Below, in pieces: positions 55,345 to 63,196 of a stretch of 64,000 nucleotides of DNA (positions are counted from its first letter, which is position 1; each line of letters begins with the position of its first letter). The DNA lies in contig DASYHQ010000061.1 of the NCBI GenBank assembly GCA_035998445.1, forward strand, positions 248,001 through 312,000, in the 5' to 3' direction. Made by a program: the position numbers and the translations under genes. This stretch comes from Tepidisphaeraceae bacterium. Its GTDB lineage: Bacteria; Planctomycetota; Phycisphaerae; Tepidisphaerales; Tepidisphaeraceae. The notes below the pieces were generated by a model. It worked only from the letters and a program-made list of their open reading frames with translations. It was not told the DNA's origin and ran no database searches.

Positions 55345-55390
55345 ATGTCAAAACAGATTGAGGCGGGGCTTTCGGCTCTTGAAAACTTGA
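55247..55390 (+). CDS. Possible 47-residue leader ORF overlapping the nuclease-NTPase start
   Basis: A GTG at 55247 follows a near-perfect AAGGAGGT ribosome site (55231-55238) by eight bases and opens a frame of 47 codons (beginning MHDHPSRCGLLPRSP) that stops at 55390, 43 bases inside the next gene and in a different frame. The product is basic and Cys-containing with no known motif. It may be a leader peptide that couples translation, or the site may be fortuitous. Codon use gives no support for a conserved protein, so this is tentative. Confidence 0.25.
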   Translation: MHDHPSRCGLLPRSPFTVCEILTAFRGEVTLRVCQNRLRRGFRLLKT

Positions 55391-57783
55391 GTGCGAGGGC
55401 AGTGTACAGGAAAGCAGATCGCAACGAAGACACCACGCGTCTACACCTGGTCGACGCCCTCTTCTTTGAGGTACTCGGGTGGGACAAGGCAGAGTGTGTT
55501 ACTGAGGAAGCCCACGGAGGCGAGTACGCGGACTACGTCTTTTCCAACCCCCAGCCGATACTGATCGTTGAAGCGAAGCGCGAGGGAAAGTATTTCGAGG
55601 TTACATCCGGTTCGAACGATCCTAATCAGTCATTGCGGCCCCTCATTCGAGGCAATGCCGAGCTTAAGGCTGCGCTAGAACAGGTCTGCGGATACTGTCA
55701 AACGCGAGGGGTGAAATACGGTGTTGCGACAAACGGACATCAGATAGTGGCAATGGTAGCCGTCCGCGACGACGGTGTGCCCCCGCTTGACGGACGGGCC
55801 CTAGTGTTTGGTTCCTTCGAAGAGATAAAGAGCAGCTTCCACGTTTTCTGGAACGGACTGTCCCGAGAAGGGATCGCCGATAGAAACCTCACCCGAATGC
55901 TCTTGGGGAAGAACCGTCCTCACGTACCGGCCCGACTCTCTGCAAGCATTTTTCCCTACCCGGGAGTTAAAGGCCGAAACCGGCTTCAGGCACAACTTCA
56001 GGTGTTGAGCGAGTTGGCACTTGAAGACCTACCAAAATCAAAGGAACTCAAAGAAGAGTTTCTCAAACGCTGCTACTGTCAAAGTGGTGCTCTATCGCAG
56101 CACTCCGCAACGGCGAGGAACCTGCTTTTGGCGCGTTATGCGGCTTTGTTCGATTCAGAGTCGCCGGGACCGGTGCACAGCCCAGCTTCGACAAAGAGCG
56201 GAATCACGCAGGAACTTCTGGCCGAAAGTATAAGTCGTCGGCCGATCCTGCTCATCGGCGACGTCGGTGTAGGAAAAACCACCTTCATCGATCACCTTAC
56301 ATACGTCGAGGCAAAGCAGATCCTTGCCAAGTCGGTAATGCTGTATGTCGATCTCGGATCGGAAGCCACTCTCACGCGGGATGTTCAGAACCATATTCTC
56401 GAAGTTATCGCACGGCAGTTGCACGATAACTACGACGTGAACGTCGATGACGATGGCTTCGTCCGCGAAGTTTACGAAAAGGAATTGACAGACTTCGAAC
56501 GCGGGATTTTCGGGCGCCTCAAGGCGAGTGCTCAATCGGTCTATTTGGAGAAGGAAATCGCTCACCTCGCGGGGCTAATCGGAAGACGAGACCAGCACAT
56601 CAGGCGGGCACTTGAGCATCTGTCGCTCAAACGAAACCACCAGATCGTTCTCTTTATCGATAATGCGGACCAACGAATTGAGCGGGATTATGCCGTGCAA
56701 CAACAATCGTTCTTGATCGCCGAAGAGATCGCGAAAAACTGGCCAGTGATGGTGTTTCTCACTCTGAGGCCAGAAACGTTCCATCGCTCACTCAAATCGG
56801 GATCTCTGAGCGGATACCATCCGAAAGCGTTCACGATTGCTCCCCCTCGGATTGATGAGGTGCTTCAAAAGCGGTTTACCTTTTCGCAGCGTTTGCTAAC
56901 GCAAGTAAATAAGCTCCCAGCAAACGCTCTGAAGCTCGCGCCCGACATCCAAAAGATCAATGTGCTGATGGACGTTTTTCAGAGGTCATTGAGAGTCAAT
57001 CCCGATCTCGCGAGGTTCATCGACAACATAGCGGCGGGCAATGTACGGCTCGCTCTGGATATGGTCAGGAACTTCTTTGGCAGCGGCCACGTCGACACAA
57101 GCTATATACTCGAAGTCGAATCGAGAAAAGGTGAACGATACGTTATACCGGTACATCAGTTCTTTCGGGCAATCGCGTTTGGTGATAATGAACATTATTC
57201 GCCTGACGCGACGCCAATCGCGAACCTGTTCGACATCGTATATCCGGACCCGAAGGAGCATTTTCTTCGGCCGCTGTTGCTTTCCATTCTGTACGAAAAC
57301 TCAAGGACCGGTGATGGCTTCGTTGAGACCGGAGCTGTCTACTCTCGTTTGCAATCGTTAGGGTACCTTGCCGATCAGGTGGATGAAGCCATCCTCCAGT
57401 GCCTTCAGAAGAAGCTCCTAGAAACATCCGGTCGGAGGAATCCGGCTCTAAGCACTAATCCTTCATCTGTGCTAAGGATCACGCAAATCGGCGCTTATCA
57501 TATCTCTGAATTGTGCATGAGCTTTCAGTATATCGACACAATCCTCGTCGACGTCCCTGTTACGGATAGCGCGGTACGAAGTTCAATGGATAGCAAAACG
57601 TACATCCTCGACAGGCTTGCAAGATGCAGAATGTTCTGCGGATATTTGGATGAGTGCTGGAACAATATCAAGCCGAGCACGATTGCCTGGAATTGGCCGC
57701 AAGTGCGTCAGAGGATAGTTGACAGCATGGCGCGAGTTGAGGCATCTGCTAAAAAGCGTGAACGGTATGATCTTGTGGATTGA
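55345..57783 (+). CDS. Nuclease-NTPase fusion, candidate single-gene defence protein
   Basis: An 812-residue protein in three parts. Residues 1-180 resemble the HsdR N-terminal nuclease: a PD-(D/E)xK site formed by Asp63 (YADYVF) and Glu76-x-Lys78 (ILIVEAKREG), then VCGYCQTRGVKYGVATNGHQ, the usual Q-x-x-x-Y helix and TNG strand. Residues 290-590 are a P-loop NTPase: Walker A GDVGVGKTT (Lys311), Walker B IVLFIDNADQR (Asp439) and a sensor-like MVFLTLRPETFHRS. Residues about 655-710 look like a winged helix (AVYSRLQSLGYLADQVDEAI). No methylase or specificity subunit is nearby, so this is not a classical restriction system. GC is visibly lower than in neighbouring genes, suggesting transfer. Chosen start: ATG 55345. 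Confidence 0.8.
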   Translation: MSKQIEAGLSALENLSARAVYRKADRNEDTTRLHLVDALFFEVLGWDKAECVTEEAHGGEYADYVFSNPQPILIVEAKREGKYFEVTSGSNDPNQSLRPLIRGNAELKAALEQVCGYCQTRGVKYGVATNGHQIVAMVAVRDDGVPPLDGRALVFGSFEEIKSSFHVFWNGLSREGIADRNLTRMLLGKNRPHVPARLSASIFPYPGVKGRNRLQAQLQVLSELALEDLPKSKELKEEFLKRCYCQSGALSQHSATARNLLLARYAALFDSESPGPVHSPASTKSGITQELLAESISRRPILLIGDVGVGKTTFIDHLTYVEAKQILAKSVMLYVDLGSEATLTRDVQNHILEVIARQLHDNYDVNVDDDGFVREVYEKELTDFERGIFGRLKASAQSVYLEKEIAHLAGLIGRRDQHIRRALEHLSLKRNHQIVLFIDNADQRIERDYAVQQQSFLIAEEIAKNWPVMVFLTLRPETFHRSLKSGSLSGYHPKAFTIAPPRIDEVLQKRFTFSQRLLTQVNKLPANALKLAPDIQKINVLMDVFQRSLRVNPDLARFIDNIAAGNVRLALDMVRNFFGSGHVDTSYILEVESRKGERYVIPVHQFFRAIAFGDNEHYSPDATPIANLFDIVYPDPKEHFLRPLLLSILYENSRTGDGFVETGAVYSRLQSLGYLADQVDEAILQCLQKKLLETSGRRNPALSTNPSSVLRITQIGAYHISELCMSFQYIDTILVDVPVTDSAVRSSMDSKTYILDRLARCRMFCGYLDECWNNIKPSTIAWNWPQVRQRIVDSMARVEASAKKRERYDLVD

Positions 57784-57784
57784 A

Positions 57785-57960
57785 CAGGCGGGTGGCGTGG
57801 CCACACTCGCGGTTCGCGTCGGCGGGTGGCACGGGCTGGTACTCCTGCCTGTGCGGGTTGGCCGTCGGAAAGCACAGGTACGAGTAGGAACCTGTGCCAC
57901 CCGCCGCCAAAGATTTGTGGGACGTGGCGGGTGGCACAGGTTGATATTTCGACCTGAGGC
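57785..57960. repeat. GGTGGCAC-type inverted repeats after the nuclease-NTPase gene
   Basis: CGGGTGGCACGGGCTGGTAC near 57820 pairs imperfectly with GAACCTGTGCCACCCGCC near 57888, with GCACAGG words in the loop; a further GGCGGGTGGCACAGG follows at about 57925. Related sequence occurs at 18062-18158. It may terminate the upstream transcript. Confidence 0.65.
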
Positions 57961-57965
57961 TTGAG

Positions 57966-58397
57966 TTGGCGAACCTGCACGGGGGGCGGGGTGTTACCAA
58001 TGATGCGGCGGTGTCGAACGATGCGAGAGGCCGTCGCAGGAATCACCCTCGTAAAGAATTCAATGAAGGTCTAAAAGAATTAAATGAAGGCTGCAAAGAA
58101 TTTCGGGAAAGCTTCTGGGAATTCCTGGAGGGTCTCAACGATATTCGGGAAGGCTTCAAAGATATTAAAGAGGGCGTAAAAGAATTCCGGGAGAGCTTCC
58201 GCAATATCAAAAAGGGTCTCAAAGATATTCGGGAAGGCTTCTCGAATATTAAAATGACCTTCAAAGAATTCCCGGAGACCTTCTCGAATATCAAAGAAGG
58301 TCAAAAAGAATTCCCGGAGACCTTCCGGAATATTCTAGAAACGTTTATTTGGACGTTCGGCCGGGATGGGGACGGCGGGGCGGGCGGGGGAGAATAA
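57966..58397 (+). CDS. Heptad-repeat protein with aromatic/aliphatic core (14 tandem heptads)
   Basis: A 143-residue frame starting at TTG 57966 with GAGG six bases upstream. From 58053 to 58346 it consists of 14 contiguous 21-base units encoding heptads such as KEFNEGL, KEFRESF, NDIREGF, KDIKEGV and KEFPETF. Position 3 is Phe/Ile/Leu and position 7 is mostly Phe/Leu/Val, giving the 4-3 spacing of a coiled coil with a Phe-rich core; other positions are charged. Units vary at third codon positions (GAA/GAG, GGC/GGT), as expected under coding constraint, but the array is also open in two frames of the other strand. GC is low. It follows the nuclease-NTPase gene by 182 bases. Function unknown. 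Confidence 0.5.
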   Translation: MANLHGGRGVTNDAAVSNDARGRRRNHPRKEFNEGLKELNEGCKEFRESFWEFLEGLNDIREGFKDIKEGVKEFRESFRNIKKGLKDIREGFSNIKMTFKEFPETFSNIKEGQKEFPETFRNILETFIWTFGRDGDGGAGGGE

Positions 58398-58780
58398 GGG
58401 GTCGGGAGTCAAATCGTGATTCGACGCCCGACGCCTTATCGCCCCGCCCGTTGAGTCGGGAGGCGCATCTGTGTCGACGGATGGAGCATCTCTCGGGCAT
58501 TGTGCGGACGGCGGAGGCGAGGGGACCGCGTTGTTGAGCTGCAAAGGGGCTTTCGGGTTATTGGCCGTGGGAAGTACGGGGGCGGCGGGGGCACGGCCCG
58601 TGCGTGGCCGTGTTCGGAATTCGCGGGGTGGATCGGCTCGCCTCGGCAGGCGGATGATGGGTTGCCGCCGGTTGGGCGACCGGTCGGCATCACCCACCTG
58701 TCGCGATTCTGCTTGATCGGGTTCGGGGATTTCATCACAATCGCGGTACGGCGACAGCACCACCAAGATGGGGAATCCAT
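58398..58780. other. Intergenic region after the heptad-repeat ORF
   Basis: 383 bases. A 21-bp sequence at 58393-58413 is the exact reverse complement of 53612-53632. The remainder is GC-rich with long open frames on both strands but no family character; no gene is supported. Confidence 0.5.
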
Positions 58781-60253
58781 ATGATCCAGGTCAAACATGT
58801 TGCGTCACGCTTGCTCATGCCCGCGGCGATGCTCGTGATCGTCGGTGGGTGTACGCATGCCGGTTCGCAAGGGGCCGCGCCCACGGCCACGCCGTCCACC
58901 GAGCGACTGAGCGTGGCCGCAGCGCCACTGCCGGCGGACGCAAGCCGCGTCGGCGTCGGTTCCGAACTGGCGGCGAGACTGGAGACGCCGGTAGCGGATG
59001 TGCTGCGATTTGACCAGACCCCGCTGGACGAGGTGATGGAATCGCTGCGAACGCAGACGGGCGTGAATTTGTTCGTGAACTGGCGCGCGCTGGAAGCGGC
59101 TGGCGTAAAGCGGACGACGCCGATCACAGCGCGCCTGCGCAACGTGCCGCTGGCGAAAGCGCTGAACGTCCTCCTGCAGGACGCGGGGGGCAGCAGCGTT
59201 CGCCTGATGTACGTGGCCGACGACAACGTGATTACCGTTTCGTCGCGCGATGACCTGGAAACGCTGAACGTGGTAGCGCGGGCGTACGACGTTCGCGACC
59301 TGATCATCAGCATCCCGGACTACCCCGCGCCGCGCGATACGCCGAGCGGCGTGGCGGAGGACGCCGTCGCAGCGACGCCAACGAAACAGCAGTTGATCGA
59401 ACAACTCGTCACACTGCTGCAGGCAAACATCGCGCCGGAAACGTGGAAAGTGAACGGCGGAACGGTCGGGGAGATTCGAGAGATCAACGGCACCCTCGTC
59501 GTCACGACGGCGCCGGCCCACCAGGAGCGCGTGGCGGCCCTGCTCGAGAAGCTGCGCGAGCAGCGCGCCGTTCAGGTGACGATCGAGGCGCACTATCTCT
59601 GGCGCACGCCCGAACAGTTGCCGCGCGACATTCGCACGGCGCTCGCGGCGGACTTCGGCAAGGACAGGGAAGCCGTCACGTTCTTGAACGATGAACAGAC
59701 GCAACGCCTGATGAAGCAGCCCAGTGCCCGCCGCAACCCGCGCGAGTTGGCCAGGGGTGATGATGACGCGGAGGGGTTGGCGCATCTTACCGCACCGAGA
59801 CTGACGCTGTTCAACGGTCAGCGGGCGTACGTGGTGGTAAAGTCGCTTCATTCGTTCGTCGGCGCGTACGAACCGGCGGCAGACGCGACCACCGAGCCGA
59901 CACCGGTCATGAGTCAGGTGGCCGTGGGCGTGACCACCGACGTGCAGGCGACCCTGTCGTCGGACCGTAAGTACGTCACCGTCGCGCTTGAGACCGTCCT
60001 GTCGCGCCTGCTGGACATGAAGGACGTGGCGTACACGCTGCTGCCGGGGCACAAGGACCTGCTGGTGCAGGAGCCCGACGTGCGGGAACATCGCGTGATG
60101 ACAAGCTTGAGCATCCCCAATCGCGCGACCGCCCTGGTGGCCGGCCTCGCGGAAGCCGATCGCGAAGGCGGTGGAGCGGGTGCAAGGCTGTACATCCTGT
60201 TAAAGCCGACCGTGCTCATTCACACGCCCATGCCTATGGCCGCGAGCCGATAG
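58781..60253 (+). CDS. Secretin-like (STN domain) lipoprotein
   Basis: A 490-residue exported lipoprotein: signal VASRLLMPAAMLVIVGGC with acylated Cys. Residues about 65-150 (LRFDQTPLDEVMESLRTQTG, VNLFVNWRALEAAGV, ITARLRNVPLAKALNVLLQD and VRLMYVADDNVITVSS) form the secretin/TonB short N-terminal (STN, N0) domain. A second ring-building type domain follows (GTVGEIREINGTLVVTTAPA..VAALLEKLREQRAVQVTIEA). The C-terminal part has VQATLSSDRKYVTVALETVL and ARLYILLKPTVLIHTP, as in the secretin core, but shorter. Planctomycetes encode several such proteins; a pilotin or pore role is possible. It stands alone, with no type II secretion genes nearby. Confidence 0.75.
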   Translation: MIQVKHVASRLLMPAAMLVIVGGCTHAGSQGAAPTATPSTERLSVAAAPLPADASRVGVGSELAARLETPVADVLRFDQTPLDEVMESLRTQTGVNLFVNWRALEAAGVKRTTPITARLRNVPLAKALNVLLQDAGGSSVRLMYVADDNVITVSSRDDLETLNVVARAYDVRDLIISIPDYPAPRDTPSGVAEDAVAATPTKQQLIEQLVTLLQANIAPETWKVNGGTVGEIREINGTLVVTTAPAHQERVAALLEKLREQRAVQVTIEAHYLWRTPEQLPRDIRTALAADFGKDREAVTFLNDEQTQRLMKQPSARRNPRELARGDDDAEGLAHLTAPRLTLFNGQRAYVVVKSLHSFVGAYEPAADATTEPTPVMSQVAVGVTTDVQATLSSDRKYVTVALETVLSRLLDMKDVAYTLLPGHKDLLVQEPDVREHRVMTSLSIPNRATALVAGLAEADREGGGAGARLYILLKPTVLIHTPMPMAASR

Positions 60254-60319
60254 TCGTGTGGGACGCTGGGGCGCATTCGGCGTTGCCCGATTCCGACGGG
60301 ACGGATTAACGTTTCAGGG

Positions 60320-60799
60320 ATGAAGCGCGCAACACACGAAACGTCGGCCGGGTTCGGGACGAAACTGATCGCGGGGCTGGCCGGCGCGGTGGCGGTGAAC
60401 CTGGTGCATGAGGCGACGCGGAAGGCGGCGGGGGGTGATCCGTCGCCATCGCGCGTGCCGCGGTTGGATCGGATGGGGCAGTCGGGGCTGGTGAAGACGG
60501 CCCGGGCGGTGGGGCTGGAACCGCCGGCGCCGGGGCCCAAGCGATACTGGACGGCGCTGGCGGGGGACATCGCGGTGAACGGGTTGCTGTACGCGATCAC
60601 CAGCCGCCGCTCGCGCCCGCTGCGCGGCGGGGCGTTCAGTGGCGTGCTCGCGGGCGTCGCGGGGCTCGTGTTGCCACGCCTGGTCGGGCTGGGCCGGCAT
60701 ACCGGCAGGAATTCGCGCACGAAGGCGATGACGTTCGCGGATTACGCGATCGGTGGGTTGGTGAGCGGTGCGGTGATGAAGATGCTGAGCCGCAAGTAA
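60320..60799 (+). CDS. Small glycine-rich membrane protein, unknown
   Basis: A 159-residue protein with hydrophobic Gly/Ala-rich segments: TKLIAGLAGAVAVNLVH (residues 14-30), YWTALAGDIAVNGLLYAI, GGAFSGVLAGVAGLVLPRLV and FADYAIGGLVSGAVMKML. Such Gly-spaced helices pack tightly in the membrane. Arg/Lys-rich loops between them fit the positive-inside rule. No named family is recognised. It starts 66 bases after the secretin-like gene and may be co-transcribed with it. Confidence 0.55.
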   Translation: MKRATHETSAGFGTKLIAGLAGAVAVNLVHEATRKAAGGDPSPSRVPRLDRMGQSGLVKTARAVGLEPPAPGPKRYWTALAGDIAVNGLLYAITSRRSRPLRGGAFSGVLAGVAGLVLPRLVGLGRHTGRNSRTKAMTFADYAIGGLVSGAVMKMLSRK

Positions 60800-60827
60800 G
60801 CGGTGCGACCTGGTGCGGCGATTCTTC

Positions 60828-60945
60828 TGTAGGATAGGCATTCAGGGCTGTCTCTCAGGGCGTCCGCTCTCTTCCACTTCTCGTACATTAGGAAGCCGAA
60901 GAGACGCGAAGGCGCGAAGGCGCGAAGGGGGCGCGAAGGTGGGGG
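60828..60945. repeat. Partial copy of the composite repeat (GCGAAGG tract and tail)
   Basis: Starts TTCTTCTGTAGGATAGGCAT and continues GCTGTCTCTCAGGGCGTCC, then GAAGAGACGCGAAGGCGCGA and GGCGCGAAGG. It matches the left half of the 19887-20457 element in order and sequence. It lies between the small membrane protein and terC. Confidence 0.75.
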
Positions 60946-61081
60946 CCAGCGGGCATTTGGCTGATCGCCCATTGACACGGTTGGCCGGTCGATAGGAAAG
61001 TGTCGCGACCGGAGCAGCGGCAGCAGCAGCGGGGCGGTGTCGCCTTGCGGGTGCCCGCGTTCGGTTCAGTCAGGAAAACCT

Positions 61082-61969
61082 ATGCTCCTCGAGCTCGCCG
61101 CCGCGTCGATGCCGTTTCTGTCCGCCGCCACTGAGGGCGCCCAACCGATCGCCAACTTGTTCTCGATGCAGGCGGCGATCGCGCTGATCACGCTGACGCT
61201 GCTCGAGATCGTGCTGGGCATCGACAACATCATCTTCATCTCGGTGCTGGCCGATAAGCTGCCGCTGGAACAGCAGGGCAAGGCGCGGAAGATCGGGTTG
61301 TCGCTGGCGATGATCATGCGCGTGATCCTGCTGCTGTGCATCAGCTGGATCATGGGCCTGACCACGCCCGTGCCGATCATCGGCGACTGGTTCGGCTGGG
61401 CGCTGGGCGACAAGGAACAGCTGAACTGGCGCGACATGATCCTGCTGCTGGGCGGGCTGTTCCTGATCTACAAGAGCGTGACCGAGATCCACGACAAGCT
61501 GGAAGGCGAGGAACACGGCGCCGGTGGCGGCAAGAACCAGATCTCGTTCGCCAGCGTGATCACGCAGATTTTAATCCTGGACATCGTGTTCAGCCTGGAC
61601 AGCGTGATTACGGCGGTCGGCATGGTGCAGACGACGCCGGAGACGCGCACGGTGGGCCTGACGATCATGATCACCGCTGTGGTGATCGCGGTGGGCGTGA
61701 TGCTGTTCGCCGCCAAGCCGATCAGCGAGTTCGTGAACCGCCACCCGACGGTGAAGATGCTGGCGTTCTCGTTCCTGATCCTGGTGGGCGTGGTGCTGAT
61801 CGTGGATGCGTCGCACCGGCACATCCCCAAGGGGTACATCTACTTCGCGATGGCGTTCTCGATCGGCGTGGAAATGCTGAACCTGAAGCTGCGCGGCAAG
61901 AGCAAGAAGCCCGTCCAACTGCACCAGACGTACGTGGCGGACGCCTCGACGGGACCCGCGGGGCATTAA
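61082..61969 (+). CDS. terC: TerC-family membrane protein
   Basis: A 295-residue polytopic membrane protein of the TerC/Alx family, associated with metal (Mn) export or tellurite resistance and membrane-protein metallation. Family landmarks are ALITLTLLEIVLGIDNIIFI (Glu and Asp within the first helix) and ILDIVFSLDSVITAVGMV (the repeated acidic helix), with seven to nine helices in all, for example LLLCISWIMGLTTPVPII and LAFSFLILVGVVLIVDASHR. The ATG at 61082 follows AGGAAAACCT; an in-frame start 45 bases upstream lacks family character. It converges with the SprT-like gene, the two stops lying three bases apart. Confidence 0.9.
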   Translation: MLLELAAASMPFLSAATEGAQPIANLFSMQAAIALITLTLLEIVLGIDNIIFISVLADKLPLEQQGKARKIGLSLAMIMRVILLLCISWIMGLTTPVPIIGDWFGWALGDKEQLNWRDMILLLGGLFLIYKSVTEIHDKLEGEEHGAGGGKNQISFASVITQILILDIVFSLDSVITAVGMVQTTPETRTVGLTIMITAVVIAVGVMLFAAKPISEFVNRHPTVKMLAFSFLILVGVVLIVDASHRHIPKGYIYFAMAFSIGVEMLNLKLRGKSKKPVQLHQTYVADASTGPAGH

Positions 61970-61972
61970 GGG

Positions 61973-62452
61973 CTAAACGGGGTATTCGAGGCGCGACGAG
62001 GGTGCGGTCGCGATCGCGCGCCAGACGACCTTCCCCCGGCATCGTTTGCAGACGTACGCCCGCCGGGTGCGCCGATGGCGGGGCGCCCACCAGTTGCAGG
62101 CGTTGCAACCCATCTCGTACGGCGCCACGCGACGCGGCGGCGAGACGACGGTCGAATCGTCGTAGCAGCGCTTGGGGCGGGCGCCGATCTGCACGCAGAC
62201 GCGCCGCCATTTAACGCCATGACCATCGCCGGGGGCCAGGGCGTGGGCGATCTCGTGCAGCAGGGTGTCGCGGACCTCGTCGAGGTTATTCAGCAACGTG
62301 AGCGGCCGAGAGAGCGTGATGAGCCGACGCGTGTAATTGCACCGCCCGAACCGCCTGCGGGCGTGGTCGAACGCGAACGACCAGCCGGCGTCGGCCAGGC
62401 CGTGCTGTTGCAGTAGCTGTTTGGCGAGGTACGACGCTTCGTAGAGGTTCAT
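61973..62452 (-). CDS. SprT-like zinc metalloprotease domain protein
   Basis: A 159-residue SprT-family protein. It contains the gluzincin-type motif TLLHEIAHALAPGDGHGVKW (HExxH, with a third His in DGHG..KW) and a C-terminal zinc ribbon with YEMGCNACNWW and AYVCKRCRGKV (two CxxC pairs), like the SprT and Spartan/ACRC domains that act on DNA-protein crosslinks in eukaryotes. The N-terminus MNLYEASYLAKQLLQQHGL is helical. The frame continues upstream over 700 bases, but those codons are antisense to the neighbouring kinase-like gene; the ATG at 62452 starts the conserved part. Confidence 0.8.
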   Translation of the reverse strand: MNLYEASYLAKQLLQQHGLADAGWSFAFDHARRRFGRCNYTRRLITLSRPLTLLNNLDEVRDTLLHEIAHALAPGDGHGVKWRRVCVQIGARPKRCYDDSTVVSPPRRVAPYEMGCNACNWWAPRHRRTRRAYVCKRCRGKVVWRAIATAPSSRLEYPV

Positions 62453-62533
62453 GGGAAGACCGCCACCTTCTTGCCACGGCGATCGAAAAGCGTCAAGCGG
62501 TGGGGCGGTTGTCGCACAAAACGGTAAAGACTT

Positions 62534-63073
62534 ATGAAACTCGATGCCCAGCGCATCCTCATCTACGGCGTGTGCGGCAGTGGCAAGACCACGTTCGCGC
62601 GGCAGCTCAGCGAGCGCACCGGCATTTCGTGGACGGCCGTCGATGACATCGCCTGGCGGCCCGGTTGGGTTAGCACTTCCAACGAACAGCAGGTGGCTGA
62701 AGTTACCACCATCTGCGCTGGCGAGCGGTGGATCCTCGACAGCGCCTATGCCAAGTGGGCCGACGTGCCGCTGGCCCGCGTGGAACTGATCGTGGGCCTC
62801 GATTATCCGCGCTGGTTCTCCCTCGCCCGCCTGCTGCGGCGGACGTTCACGCGCGTCGTCGACAAGCAGAAAATCTGCAACGGCAACGTGGAAACGTGGC
62901 GGCAGACCTTCTCGCGCGATTCCATCCTGCTCTGGCACTTCCGCAGCTTCACCAACAAGCGCCGCCGGATGCGCGCCTGGCGCGACGCCGCCGTTGCAGG
63001 CGGCCCGGCCGTCATCCTCTTCCCCAGCGCGCGGGACACTGAACGGTGGCTTGCCACCATCGACGGCGTCTGA
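62534..63073 (+). CDS. P-loop kinase-like protein (FlaR/adenylate kinase-related)
   Basis: A 179-residue P-loop protein. Walker A is RILIYGVCGSGKTTFARQLS; TAVDDIAWRPGWVSTSNEQQ is the acidic and Trp-rich segment typical of the topology-modulation protein FlaR group; WILDSAYAKW and VELIVGLDYPRW form the Walker B-like strand, and RLLRRTFTRVVDKQKICNGN is the Arg lid. The RRMRAWRD C-terminal helix is also common in the group. These proteins are thought to be small nucleotide or phosphoryl-transfer kinases; the target is unknown. Confidence 0.75.
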   Translation: MKLDAQRILIYGVCGSGKTTFARQLSERTGISWTAVDDIAWRPGWVSTSNEQQVAEVTTICAGERWILDSAYAKWADVPLARVELIVGLDYPRWFSLARLLRRTFTRVVDKQKICNGNVETWRQTFSRDSILLWHFRSFTNKRRRMRAWRDAAVAGGPAVILFPSARDTERWLATIDGV

Positions 63074-63102
63074 CCTCGAGCTGCAGCGAGTCGTCAAGAT
63101 TG

Positions 63103-63183
63103 TGTGCCACCGGCGGCTTGCCCGCCCGTGTCTCCCCCATCGATGGAATAAAAGACACGGGCGGGCAGGCCGCCGGTGGCACA
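63103..63183. repeat. Inverted repeat, 31-bp arms
   Basis: Arms 63103-63133 and 63153-63183 pair at 30 of 31 positions; each starts or ends TGTGCCACCGGCGG. The loop is 19 bases. It separates convergent genes and can act as a bidirectional terminator. Confidence 0.85.
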
Positions 63184-63196
63184 CCGATCGTCGGCG

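Noticed and set aside
55345-57783. HsdR subunit of a type I restriction system
   Set aside because: There are no helicase motor motifs, and no HsdM or HsdS genes; the second domain is a single P-loop NTPase.
58043-58304. Leftward ORFs through the heptad array
   Set aside because: They arise from the 21-bp period; only the rightward frame shows regular hydrophobic heptad spacing and third-position variation.
58335-58766. Pro/Arg-rich leftward ORF after the heptad array
   Set aside because: It begins inside the heptad gene, has no ribosome site or domain, and looks like GC-rich chance coding.
60960-61081. Manganese riboswitch (yybP-ykoY) before terC
   Set aside because: The conserved internal-loop sequences of that riboswitch were not found.
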